A stretch of 64,000 bases of DNA. Origin: JAFMDF01 sp965222705. GTDB lineage: Bacteria; Bacteroidota; Bacteroidia; Chitinophagales; Saprospiraceae. Position numbers and translations under genes: made by a program. Positions 37,601-44,853 of the stretch are shown piece by piece. The stretch's first letter is position 1; every line of letters begins with the position of its first letter. The notes under the pieces were generated by a model that worked only from the letters and a program-made list of their open reading frames with translations, had not been told where the DNA came from and did not search any database. The stretch covers positions 159,449 through 223,448 of the forward strand of contig CBDCUO010000036.1 of the NCBI GenBank assembly GCA_965222705.1. Direction: 5' to 3'.

Positions 37601-38003
37601 TCGTTCTATGGACGAATTAAAAGATTCCGTCCAGTCAGCCTCTTTTGAGCAAAAAGACCCATTGGTCGTTTATAAAATGGAAGCCTACCAATTATTTGAA
37701 GGCTTGGTTTATAAAATTAATGAAGAAGTGACTTCCTACTTATCCAAAGGCACTTTGGTTTTTCGAGATGGCACTACTTTAGAGGAAGCTAAACAACGAC
37801 AAACGGATTTTAGCAAAACTAGCACTAATAATGCGACCCGAAGCGAAGACGCTGCTTCTCGAAGGGCGGCAGAAGGGGTTAGCCGTAGAAAAAAACCAGA
37901 AACTTATAAAAGGGAAGAAAGAAAAGTAGGCAGAAATGAACCCTGTCCTTGTGGTAGCGGAAAGAAATTTAAGCAGTGTCATGGAAGAAGGGTGAGAAGA
38001 TAA
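34677..38003 (+). CDS. secA: Protein translocase subunit SecA
   Basis: SecA drives preproteins through SecYEG at the inner membrane with ATP. The 1108-residue protein has the Walker A motif GEGKT near residue 195, the DEVDSVLIDDARTPLIIS Walker B region near residue 300, and motif VI DRQLRGRSGRQGD near residue 725. The C-terminus carries the zinc-binding CPCGSGKKFKQCHG that contacts SecB and ribosomes. It is longer than the 900-residue Escherichia coli protein because of inserts, including a Glu-rich one around residues 355-480, as usual in Bacteroidota. It appears to stand alone, with 236 bp before it and 295 bp after it. Confidence 0.97.
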   Translation: MFEIIKKIFGTKYDRDEAHYMPYVEQTNEEFAKLSNFSNDELRNKTLEFRERIKEHLAGIDEDIHSIKEHAKTEENLHEKENLFKELDELKKERDKHLEDILQNLLPEAFAVVKETARRFMENNTLKVKATEHDRNLAGNTKKNYVSIQGNEAIWKNKWMAAGGEITWNMVHYDVQLIGGMVLHDGKIAEMATGEGKTLVATLPAYLNGLGGQGVHVITVNDYLARRDCEWVGPIFEFLLMTVDCIDKYRPHSNERKAAYNCDITYGTNNEFGFDYLRDNMVRSQEEMVQGKHHFCMIDEVDSVLIDDARTPLIISGPVPKGHEDQEYEALKPKVERLINAQRKLATDYLAQARKLFREGEEGYEEGEAGMALLRAHRALPKYRPLIKFLSEEGAKVLLQKSENFYMQEQSKNMHLVDDPLLFTIDEKNRNVELTDKGVEFLSKGESDPAFFVMPDITLEMMEIEDDEELEQMKKEEAKQKLSQDFAVKSRRLHAVSQLLKAYTLFERDEEYVVLDNQVKIVDEQTGRMMEGRRYSDGLHQALEAKENVKIGDITQTYATVTLQNYFRMYHKLAGMTGTAETEASELWEIYKLDVVVIPTNRPIIRDDREDLVFKTEREKFNAVIEDIVKLTHQGRPILVGTTSVDISEKLSRMLRIKGLDHNVLNAKQHQREADIVAEAGKPGKVTIATNMAGRGTDIKITDEVKKAGGLAIIGTERHDSRRVDRQLRGRSGRQGDPGSSQFYISLEDKLMRLFQSERIAKLMDRMGHKEGEVIQHSMVSKSIERAQKKVEENNFGIRKRLLEYDDVMNIQREAIYKKRRNALSGERLSVDLNNMFLSLTENLVLAHKESGNYDTFRRDSVGIIGFDPKIGAAGFEEEGADEMIHTYQEQFLNFYERKSMAISDVLMPVIKDVYENEGHRFKMIAIPFTDGRSNPLPIAANIKGAVDSKGKSIVGDIEKAVTLALIDDSWKEHLRSMDELKDSVQSASFEQKDPLVVYKMEAYQLFEGLVYKINEEVTSYLSKGTLVFRDGTTLEEAKQRQTDFSKTSTNNATRSEDAASRRAAEGVSRRKKPETYKREERKVGRNEPCPCGSGKKFKQCHGRRVRR

Positions 38004-38298
38004 AGCAGGTAAATTATTGACCATCAATCACTTAGTTGTTTTTCGATTATTAAATAATTTTTTCTGCCGAAACAAAAGCTATCCCTCTAAATGATTTTGA
38101 CAGGCATTGAGCCCGCCTCGTTTAGCTTCTCAGGTATAAAAATCAGATTTTTTGGGCATATTAAAAATTTAGGATGATTCCTATTTTATAAAAACAAGAC
38201 TCCCTCCTCGTTTAGCCAGTTTTCCACTAAAAAATGTTATTTTTCCGCTTTAATTATGATCCTAGGAGAACCTATAATTAGCAATTGGAATAAAATAA

Positions 38299-39630
38299 AT
38301 GGGACTTTTCGATAAATTATTCAACACAACTACGGAAATTGTACTGCAGCCAGACATTCGCTTTGGCAGATATAGTGACTCCTATAAAAGCAAGGAACAA
38401 TACGATGCTTGGGACTTGTCGTTGGACCAATTCGAAAAGGGAAATTTTCTGGAAGCTTATCGGCAGTTTTTTACCTATTTAAGGGATGAAAAAGAGGATA
38501 ATGTCAAATTTTGGGAAGAAAATAAGCAACTTCGGTTTGAAATCATTCAGGGGTCTAAAAAAATTTTGGGTTTTGCCAATAGAGAAAAGGTAAAAGCAGA
38601 AGCTAAAGTGGCGAAAACAGAAAGCCTGAACATTGGCTTTATGCGCCGCCTAATGGAAGAAAATTTCAAAATGAAATATAGTCGTTTTGGACTGGATATG
38701 GATAATGATATTGCTATTATTTTTGATACCTATGTGTTGGATGGTTCTCCCTACAAACTGTATTATGCCTTAAAAGAAGTCGCTACCAAGGCGGATAAAC
38801 TGGATGATTTATTGATTGATGAGTTTGAGGTTTTGCATCATACAGATGAAAGCCTATTGCAACAAATTGATCCTGCTCAAAAGGAAATTAAGTATCAAAA
38901 GGTCATCCAGGAAATCAGAGAAGTTTTGCAAGAAATAGAACATGGCAAATTGAAACAGGAACAATACCCTGGCGGCATCGCTTATTTGTTGCTGAATCTG
39001 AACTATAAATTGGACTATTTAACGGCTCCTGAGGGAATGCTTATGGAAAGCCTGGAGCGCATTCATCGCCTTTATTTTACCAAAGATGGTAAAACCAATT
39101 TGCAGAAAAATGCTATTTTACAAAAGGAATTTGAAAAGCTGCTCGAATATCCAAAAGAAGATTTTTTCAAAGGAATGTATCGGGTCATTACCTCTTTTGG
39201 CATTACCAAACCCGTCACCCACGATCGGGTCGTCAGTTTTATTGATGGCGAATTGTATCAAATGAATTGGTATCAGGAGAATCATTATAATAAGGTAGCT
39301 TTAGCCATTCCAGGCTACATTGTGGGGTATTGTTTGTTTAATTATGCCATTCCAAAGCCTGATAAAGACCTCTTTTATTTATACCTACAGATTATTGAAG
39401 GAAAGTATTTCCAGCAATTGGGTTTTAACTTGCAGTATGTTGATTTTGATACTAATAAATTCAACAAAAAAGCCATTAAACGCGCTATTAAAGAAATTGT
39501 GGAAGCCAATCAAAAAAAATATCCTAAATTGAACCCTGACTTAAATCGGCTTTCTTTTGATGGGATACTCAATTTTGCTCATTCTTTTTTGCTAATGGTG
39601 CGAAACCTGGATTTGACAAGAATGGATTAA
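38299..39630 (+). CDS. Unknown helical protein paired with an S1C protease
   Basis: The 443-residue protein starts MGLFDKLFNTTTEIVLQPDI and has no signal peptide or membrane segment. Conserved-looking blocks are FGRYSDSYKSKEQYDAWD, FEKGNFLEAYRQFFTYLRDE (a TPR-like unit) and VVSFIDGELYQMNWYQENHYNK. No known domain could be named. The stop codon is 10 bp before the TTG start of the protease gene, so the two form a tight unit and likely act together. The C-terminal 90 residues are charged and helical. Confidence 0.62.
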   Translation: MGLFDKLFNTTTEIVLQPDIRFGRYSDSYKSKEQYDAWDLSLDQFEKGNFLEAYRQFFTYLRDEKEDNVKFWEENKQLRFEIIQGSKKILGFANREKVKAEAKVAKTESLNIGFMRRLMEENFKMKYSRFGLDMDNDIAIIFDTYVLDGSPYKLYYALKEVATKADKLDDLLIDEFEVLHHTDESLLQQIDPAQKEIKYQKVIQEIREVLQEIEHGKLKQEQYPGGIAYLLLNLNYKLDYLTAPEGMLMESLERIHRLYFTKDGKTNLQKNAILQKEFEKLLEYPKEDFFKGMYRVITSFGITKPVTHDRVVSFIDGELYQMNWYQENHYNKVALAIPGYIVGYCLFNYAIPKPDKDLFYLYLQIIEGKYFQQLGFNLQYVDFDTNKFNKKAIKRAIKEIVEANQKKYPKLNPDLNRLSFDGILNFAHSFLLMVRNLDLTRMD

Positions 39631-39640
39631 GCAAACTGTT

Positions 39641-40756
39641 TTGCCTCAATCACTTAACCCAACACGAGTGAAAGAAATTATAGAGTTATTCCGGAATGTA
39701 GTGATTCAGATTGCTACTCCTTATAGCAAGGGGACGGGTTTCTATATGAAAACACGTAATTTGATAGTTACCAACGAGCACATTGTTCGGGGGAATAGAA
39801 AAGTCATTATCGAAAGCAGCCACTTGAATCGCCAAATGGCAAAAGTACTTTTTGTGGATGCCAAGCATGATTTGGCTTTTTTGGAGGTTCCTACGACCAC
39901 TTCTATGCCAACCGTAGCCTTTGGAAATGACGGTGCCGTAAAAGAAGGGGATCAGATTATAGCCATTGGGCATCCTTTTGGGTTAAAATATACTGCGACG
40001 CAGGGCATTATTTCCAGTACCTTTCATCGCCAAAATGACTTGACCTATTTCCAGCATGACGCTGCGCTGAATCCGGGAAATAGTGGCGGCCCACTTTTAA
40101 ATGAAAAAGGGGAGATTATTGGTGTCAATACTTTTATCATCCGAGACGGAGATAATATTGGCTTTTCCTTGCCCGTCAATTATTTGAAAGATACGATCGC
40201 AGCATTTCAAGAAGGGAAAGGGGCGATTGGCGCGAGGTGTACTTCTTGTGCCAATGTGGTTTTTGAAGGCAAATTGGATCACCAATATTGCCCTCATTGT
40301 GGCGCAAAAATTATTATCCCCTCTTTGGAAGAAGATTACGAACCCATCGGCATCAGTAAAACTATCGAGGAAATGCTAGAAGAAATTGGCTATGATGTAA
40401 ATTTATCCCGCAGAGCGCCCAATAATTGGGAAATTCATCAAGGGAGTGCCAAAATTAATATCACTTATCACGAAAAAACTGGCTTGATTATTGGGGATGC
40501 TTTTTTGTGCAACCTCCCTAAGGATAATATCAAACCACTCTACGAATATCTCCTTAAACAAAATTATCAAATTGAAGGACTTACCTTTAGTGTCAATCCC
40601 CATGGTCAGGATATTATTTTATCCTTAATGATTTATGACCGCTACCTAAATGTGGCAACTGGCGTCCAGCTTTTTAAGCATTTATTTGAAAAAGCTGACC
40701 ATTTTGATAATATTCTCGTAGAGAAATACGGTGCTAGATGGAAACAGGAAGAATAA
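39641..40756 (+). CDS. S1C (HtrA-like) serine protease with zinc ribbon and YbjN-like domain
   Basis: Residues 1-190 are a trypsin-like protease of the S1C type with catalytic His47 (TNEHIV), Asp77 (AKHDLAF) and Ser148 (GNSGGP). No signal peptide or PDZ domain is present, so it should act inside the cell. Next is a zinc ribbon with C200, C203, C217 and C220. Residues about 235-371 resemble the YbjN fold (YDVNLSRRAPNNWEIHQGS ... NVATGVQLFKHLFEKADHF). The TTG at 39641 is taken as the start; GTG 39668 would be an alternative. The gene follows the unknown gene by 10 bp. A cytoplasmic quality-control role is inference. Confidence 0.8.
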   Translation: MPQSLNPTRVKEIIELFRNVVIQIATPYSKGTGFYMKTRNLIVTNEHIVRGNRKVIIESSHLNRQMAKVLFVDAKHDLAFLEVPTTTSMPTVAFGNDGAVKEGDQIIAIGHPFGLKYTATQGIISSTFHRQNDLTYFQHDAALNPGNSGGPLLNEKGEIIGVNTFIIRDGDNIGFSLPVNYLKDTIAAFQEGKGAIGARCTSCANVVFEGKLDHQYCPHCGAKIIIPSLEEDYEPIGISKTIEEMLEEIGYDVNLSRRAPNNWEIHQGSAKINITYHEKTGLIIGDAFLCNLPKDNIKPLYEYLLKQNYQIEGLTFSVNPHGQDIILSLMIYDRYLNVATGVQLFKHLFEKADHFDNILVEKYGARWKQEE

Positions 40757-40959
40757 GAAAAAAAGAAAGGTCAAAATTCTTACTCCTCCCTCTTCTCCCT
40801 GTTTTGCAAAAAGAGGGTCATTCTTTATTTAAAAAGGAGAGCATTAAAATATGAATGATAAAAAGAGCGTTTTAAGTCCTGTTTCTAACTAATTTATGGC
40901 GAGAACAATCATCAAAATAATATTTAGTCAATAATCTTGCATAATCCGGACGCATCTTC

Positions 40960-40991
40960 TTTGCTTGACTCCAATGAAATCCATATCCTTG
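40960..40991 (+). promoter_or_regulatory. Possible promoter for the PorP/SprF-like gene
   Basis: TTTG (40960-40963), a 20-bp spacer and TATCCTTG (40984-40991), with one mismatch to the -7 consensus TAnnTTTG, precede the start codon at 41020. Confidence 0.5.
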
Positions 40992-41019
40992 TAAAGTCGT
41001 TTTTTAAATATCATGATAT

Positions 41020-42129
41020 ATGAAACAACTTAAAAACCTACTACTACTATTAACCCTCGTTTTTTCTTTCTTAGCAGTCAATGCTCAAGACATCCACTTT
41101 TCTCAGTTTTATATGTCTCCATTGAATCTAAATCCCGCTATGACCGGAGTGATGAATAGCCAGGTCAGGGTAGTTGGCAATTACAGGAACCAGTGGGCGA
41201 GCGTATTAAAATCCAATGCTTTTGCCACCTATTCGGTGTCCTACGACCAGCGAATTCCCGTTGGCCGATACGATTATTTCGGTATTGGAGGTACCTTCTG
41301 GGGAGATAAAGCGGGGCAATCTGATTTTAAGACCCTTCAAGGAAGGATGTCGCTCTCTTACAGCAAAAGAATGGGCGGATATAGAAGCAAATCTCATTAC
41401 TTGGTAGTAGGGGTTGATGGCGGCGTGTCCCAAAGAAGTATTGACTTTTTGGCTTTACAATGGGGCTCTCAGCATGATGGGGAGGGCGGTTTTGACGGAA
41501 CGCTGGGTAGTGGGGAAGATTTTGATCGGGATAATTTTTTATTCGCTGATTTATCTGCGGGATTATTATGGTTTACTGTTTTGGATAATAGGAATAGTTT
41601 TTATTTCGGCGGCGCATTTAGTCATCTAAATCGAGCCAATCAATCGTTTGATTCTGCGCAAGATATACCATTGTACAGTAAGTTTACCGTACATGCAGGT
41701 GGAGAATTTATGGGCAGCCGAAAAATTGGATTGGTTCCTGGAGCAGTTGCCTTTTTCCAAGGGCCTTCTTTTGAATTAAATATAGGGACGAGCTTAAAAT
41801 TTTTGTTAAACGAAGGCCGTCGGAGCGATAACCAGTCCTTTCAGATTGGTGTTTGGACCCGCTTAGCAAATCGGGTGAATGGACTTTTGGTTTCAGATCC
41901 CGACTCGACAACCCCACCCTCAACTACCGATCCAGGCGTTTCTATATGGGCGGATGCAATCATTGTTTCCACCCGATTCGACTATAATAATTTTGGGCTA
42001 GGCTTTAGTTATGATTTAAATGTATCCAGCCTTAAACCAGCTAGTAACTCCAATGGAGCTTTTGAATTTTCCATTATTTATAAAATCCAGGGAGAAGAGA
42101 AAAGGAATGTTTATTGTCCTAATTTTTAA
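41020..42129 (+). CDS. PorP/SprF-family type IX secretion membrane protein
   Basis: The 369-residue protein has a signal peptide (residues 1-22, ending VNAQ) and begins its mature part DIHFSQFYMSPLNLNPAMTG, the hallmark of the PorP/SprF family. The rest is an alternating amphipathic pattern that fits an outer-membrane beta barrel. PorP/SprF proteins help T9SS deliver or anchor particular cargo, in the outer membrane. Many Bacteroidota have several copies, usually next to a large gliding/adhesin gene; no such partner is adjacent here. Two T9SS cargo proteins lie in the window at 4563 and 8899. Confidence 0.92.
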   Translation: MKQLKNLLLLLTLVFSFLAVNAQDIHFSQFYMSPLNLNPAMTGVMNSQVRVVGNYRNQWASVLKSNAFATYSVSYDQRIPVGRYDYFGIGGTFWGDKAGQSDFKTLQGRMSLSYSKRMGGYRSKSHYLVVGVDGGVSQRSIDFLALQWGSQHDGEGGFDGTLGSGEDFDRDNFLFADLSAGLLWFTVLDNRNSFYFGGAFSHLNRANQSFDSAQDIPLYSKFTVHAGGEFMGSRKIGLVPGAVAFFQGPSFELNIGTSLKFLLNEGRRSDNQSFQIGVWTRLANRVNGLLVSDPDSTTPPSTTDPGVSIWADAIIVSTRFDYNNFGLGFSYDLNVSSLKPASNSNGAFEFSIIYKIQGEEKRNVYCPNF

Positions 42130-42626
42130 TGACATAAGACGGATTACTGTCCCTTCTTGGCTAGTATTTTCAATATGTGAAAGAAATGCGCTGCTTTTAG
42201 CACTTTTAGCAGGGTATTTTGTATATTTATCCTTTCTTTAAAGTAAAAATGGCATTGTGACATAATGCGTGGTTAACTGTGTAGGCGGGTGGGTGTCAAA
42301 ATATTATTCGACAAGAGGAAATATATTTCCGAACCCGAAGGGGTGGGTCGCCTTTATTTTGACGAGATTTTTGACGCCTAATATCCCCTGGGATATTATT
42401 GCCTTTTCATCAATTGGAAAAGTAACAAAGTGCTATTAGCTGCCTACTTTAAGTTTATTATACATTTTAAAACAATACCGTAAAAACCATATTTCCTCAC
42501 CAATTTTTAATGAGAAAACGATAAGAGGCATCTTACTTTCATTTTATCAATACTTGTGTCTATTGAAATGAGATATAGATATCTTTTAACCCGTTTAAGA
42601 AAAATTAAACAGAAAAGAATTACGCT
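42130..42626 (+). other. Intergenic stretch with a short perfect palindrome
   Basis: No gene is supported in these 497 bases. At 42379-42398 the sequence TAATATCCC cT GGGATATTA forms a perfect 9-bp palindrome, which could be an operator or a transcript hairpin. A G-rich part lies before it, around 42280-42360. The start region of the bactofilin gene follows. Confidence 0.45.
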
Positions 42627-43091
42627 ATGTTTGGTAATAAAAAAGAAATAAACCCGAAAAACACCCCAAACCTCTCCAACAAAAGCCTTTCTCTCAACAC
42701 GCTAGTTAAAGGAACCGCCATAGAAGGCATTATCAGAGCGGATAGTGACATTCGCGTTGATGGCTCCATAAAAGGAACCCTGGAATGTGGCGCAAAAGTA
42801 ATAATAGGACCGACCGGTTATGTCGATGGCGAAGTGAAGTGTGTAAATGCAGTCATTGAAGGGAAATTTGACGGTAATCTTTCTGTCGCAGAGACCCTTT
42901 CCTTAAAGGAGTCGGCGGTGATTAATGGAGATGCTTCTTATGACAAATTGATCGTTCAGCAAGGGGCAGTTATCAATGCAGCCATTCGCCGAAATAACAA
43001 AGTCGTTGAAAAAAATACTACTCAACCTGTAATCGTTTCAAAAGAAATTGTCAAAAAAACAAACGGAAAAGAAAAAGTCATCGTCAAGTAA
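42627..43091 (+). CDS. Bactofilin (polymer-forming cytoskeletal protein)
   Basis: The 154-residue protein has a disordered N-terminus and then the bactofilin beta-helix region: LVKGTAIEGIIRADSDIRVDG, then GTLECGAKVIIGPTGYVDGEV, then NLSVAETLSLKESAVINGD, with the regular valine/glycine periodicity of stacked rungs. Bactofilins polymerise without nucleotides and shape cell form or scaffold envelope proteins. The charged tail overlaps the start of the next gene by 44 bp. Confidence 0.9.
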   Translation: MFGNKKEINPKNTPNLSNKSLSLNTLVKGTAIEGIIRADSDIRVDGSIKGTLECGAKVIIGPTGYVDGEVKCVNAVIEGKFDGNLSVAETLSLKESAVINGDASYDKLIVQQGAVINAAIRRNNKVVEKNTTQPVIVSKEIVKKTNGKEKVIVK

Positions 43092-43278
43092 AGATACCAA
43101 TGCGGCATTGAAGTATTCAGGCATGGCTTTTCAGATGGTTATCATCATAGGCGTAGGGGTTTTTATTGGACAAAAGCTAGATGAATACTTTGTGCTAGAA
43201 ACGCCCTACCTGACTATTTTATTTATTATCTTATCGCTCCCGATAGCGCTCTATATTTCTTTAAAGGATTTGTTGTAA
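43048..43278 (+). CDS. AtpZ/AtpI-type small membrane protein
   Basis: The 76-residue protein has two membrane helices (about residues 23-42 and 48-70) and the GxxxGxxxD pattern IIGVGVFIGQKLDEYF that marks AtpZ-type proteins, which accompany the F1Fo ATP synthase operon and may help import ions for its assembly. The TTG at 43048 is used as the start, inside the bactofilin gene. An ATG at 43123 would cut into the first helix. Confidence 0.75.
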   Translation: MSKKQTEKKKSSSSKDTNAALKYSGMAFQMVIIIGVGVFIGQKLDEYFVLETPYLTILFIILSLPIALYISLKDLL

Positions 43279-43305
43279 AGGGATCCAGCACTAGGGTTTT
43301 TTCTA

Positions 43306-43707
43306 ATGGCAAAACCAACTTTTTATAGATTATTATCCCTCATTTCGGGTGCCACTGCACTCTTGCTCTTGGTGCTGGGCCAGTTTTCTATATTTCGACC
43401 CTATCTGCCTTTTTCTTTTGCTTGCCTGTCCCTATTTCTGATATTGACTTTAGCTATGTATATCGTGGGAGAAAAAACGGCTAGAAGTAGCAATAAAAGC
43501 TTGTTTACCAGTATGGTTCTTGTTTTTACTTTTGGTAAAATTTTACTTTCTTTTGCTATCGTTTTGCTCTATTATTATTTGGCTGCTCCTGCCTCTAAAG
43601 TATTTTTGCTTCCCTTTTTCATCGTTTATCTAATCTTTACTATTTTTGAAACCTATCTGATGATGCAGATTGGGAAATATGAAAAACCGAGCGCCAAAGA
43701 AGCCTGA
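43306..43707 (+). CDS. Four-helix membrane protein next to AtpZ
   Basis: The 133-residue protein has four predicted membrane helices covering nearly the whole length. In many Bacteroidota such a gene sits between atpZ and atpB, and it may be the AtpI-like partner. No catalytic residues are visible. It lies 27 bp after the atpZ-like gene. Here the next gene is a ROK kinase instead of atpB. Confidence 0.65.
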   Translation: MAKPTFYRLLSLISGATALLLLVLGQFSIFRPYLPFSFACLSLFLILTLAMYIVGEKTARSSNKSLFTSMVLVFTFGKILLSFAIVLLYYYLAAPASKVFLLPFFIVYLIFTIFETYLMMQIGKYEKPSAKEA

Positions 43708-43864
43708 CTAGGGTTTTTCTTAGCGATTTAAATTTTGAGTTTCTGGCACTTTTATGGTCTTGCAATATATTGAAAACGAACACCTTGTCGAACCAGTCAC
43801 TTAATTACAAATTGCTACATGAGTTCTCTAGCATCTATTCGTCACCTTTTAATAATTCATTTTT

Positions 43865-44767
43865 ATGGGGCCTTTATGGGGTATTGATTTAGGTGGAACA
43901 AAAATAGAAGGAGTTGTCTTAGAAGATCGCGATTGCCCAACTGTTTTAAAGCGTATTCGCATTCCTACAGAACGGGAAAAGGGCTATGAGCATATCCTTA
44001 ATCAGATTGTCAAAATGGTAGAAGTTTTATCTATCGAAGTGGGGATCAAGCCAGAAAAAATAGGGATAGGACATCCAGGTTTTTTAGAGCCTTCTTCTCA
44101 ACTAATTAAAAATAGCAACACGACGGTTCTAAACGGGATGCCTTTAAAAAAGGATTTAGAAATAGCCTTAGGGCTTCCAGTGATTATGGCAAATGATGCT
44201 AACTGTTTTGCTATTGCAGAAACATTAATGGGAGCAGTAAAAGAATCTGTTCTTAATGCAGAAGTCGTTTTTGGAGTTATCATCGGTACAGGTGTCGGGG
44301 GTGGCTTGGTGATCAATGGGAAGGTTCGCAATGGGATACAGGGGATTGCCGGCGAATGGGGGCATAATTTTTTGGACGAATCCGGCGGAAGCTGTTATTG
44401 CGGACTGGTAGGTTGTAATGAAACCGTTTTCTCTGGAGTGGCCCTGGAAAAATACTATGAATCCATTGTTGGGATTCCCCGAAAATTAAAAGAAATACTG
44501 GAAAGACATCTGGAAGCATCCGACGAAGTGGCCACTATGACTATCCGTCGATTGATTCAGTCTTTTGGAAAAGCATTGGCGATGGTTATTAATATTCTGG
44601 ACCCAGATGCAATAGTGCTGGGTGGGGGAGTAGGAAACATCGATTTGCTCCACACAGAAGGGCGGGCAGAGGTAGAAAAATACGTTTTTAACCACCAATT
44701 GGAAACCATTTTTTTGAAACCCAAGTTAGGAGATAGTGCCGGTGTGTTTGGTGCGGCATTTTTATAA
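43865..44767 (+). CDS. ROK-family sugar kinase
   Basis: The 300-residue protein has the ROK ATP-binding motif DLGGTK (residues 8-13), the catalytic aspartate in AND (D111), the GTGVGGG loop near 141-147, and a zinc site made by H167, C177, C179 and C184 (GHN ... CYCGLVGCNE). ROK kinases phosphorylate glucose, N-acetylglucosamine, N-acetylmannosamine or fructose; the substrate is not decided by these motifs. No regulatory helix-turn-helix is present, so it is an enzyme and not a repressor. It lies about 160 bp after the preceding gene and 87 bp before metG. Confidence 0.88.
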   Translation: MGPLWGIDLGGTKIEGVVLEDRDCPTVLKRIRIPTEREKGYEHILNQIVKMVEVLSIEVGIKPEKIGIGHPGFLEPSSQLIKNSNTTVLNGMPLKKDLEIALGLPVIMANDANCFAIAETLMGAVKESVLNAEVVFGVIIGTGVGGGLVINGKVRNGIQGIAGEWGHNFLDESGGSCYCGLVGCNETVFSGVALEKYYESIVGIPRKLKEILERHLEASDEVATMTIRRLIQSFGKALAMVINILDPDAIVLGGGVGNIDLLHTEGRAEVEKYVFNHQLETIFLKPKLGDSAGVFGAAFL

Positions 44768-44853
44768 TTTATTAAAAACAACTTATCTAAACTCTACTTT
44801 CTTCGACAAAAATTGTGTTTTAGTGGAAGAATCAAATTCTATAATACCATTCA

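Noticed and set aside
38104..38220. Two copies of CTCGTTTAGC downstream of secA as a repeat family
   Set aside because: Only ten bases match and no further copies were seen.
42130..42626. A riboswitch or structured RNA upstream of bactofilin
   Set aside because: Apart from one short palindrome no conserved multi-stem layout could be drawn by eye.
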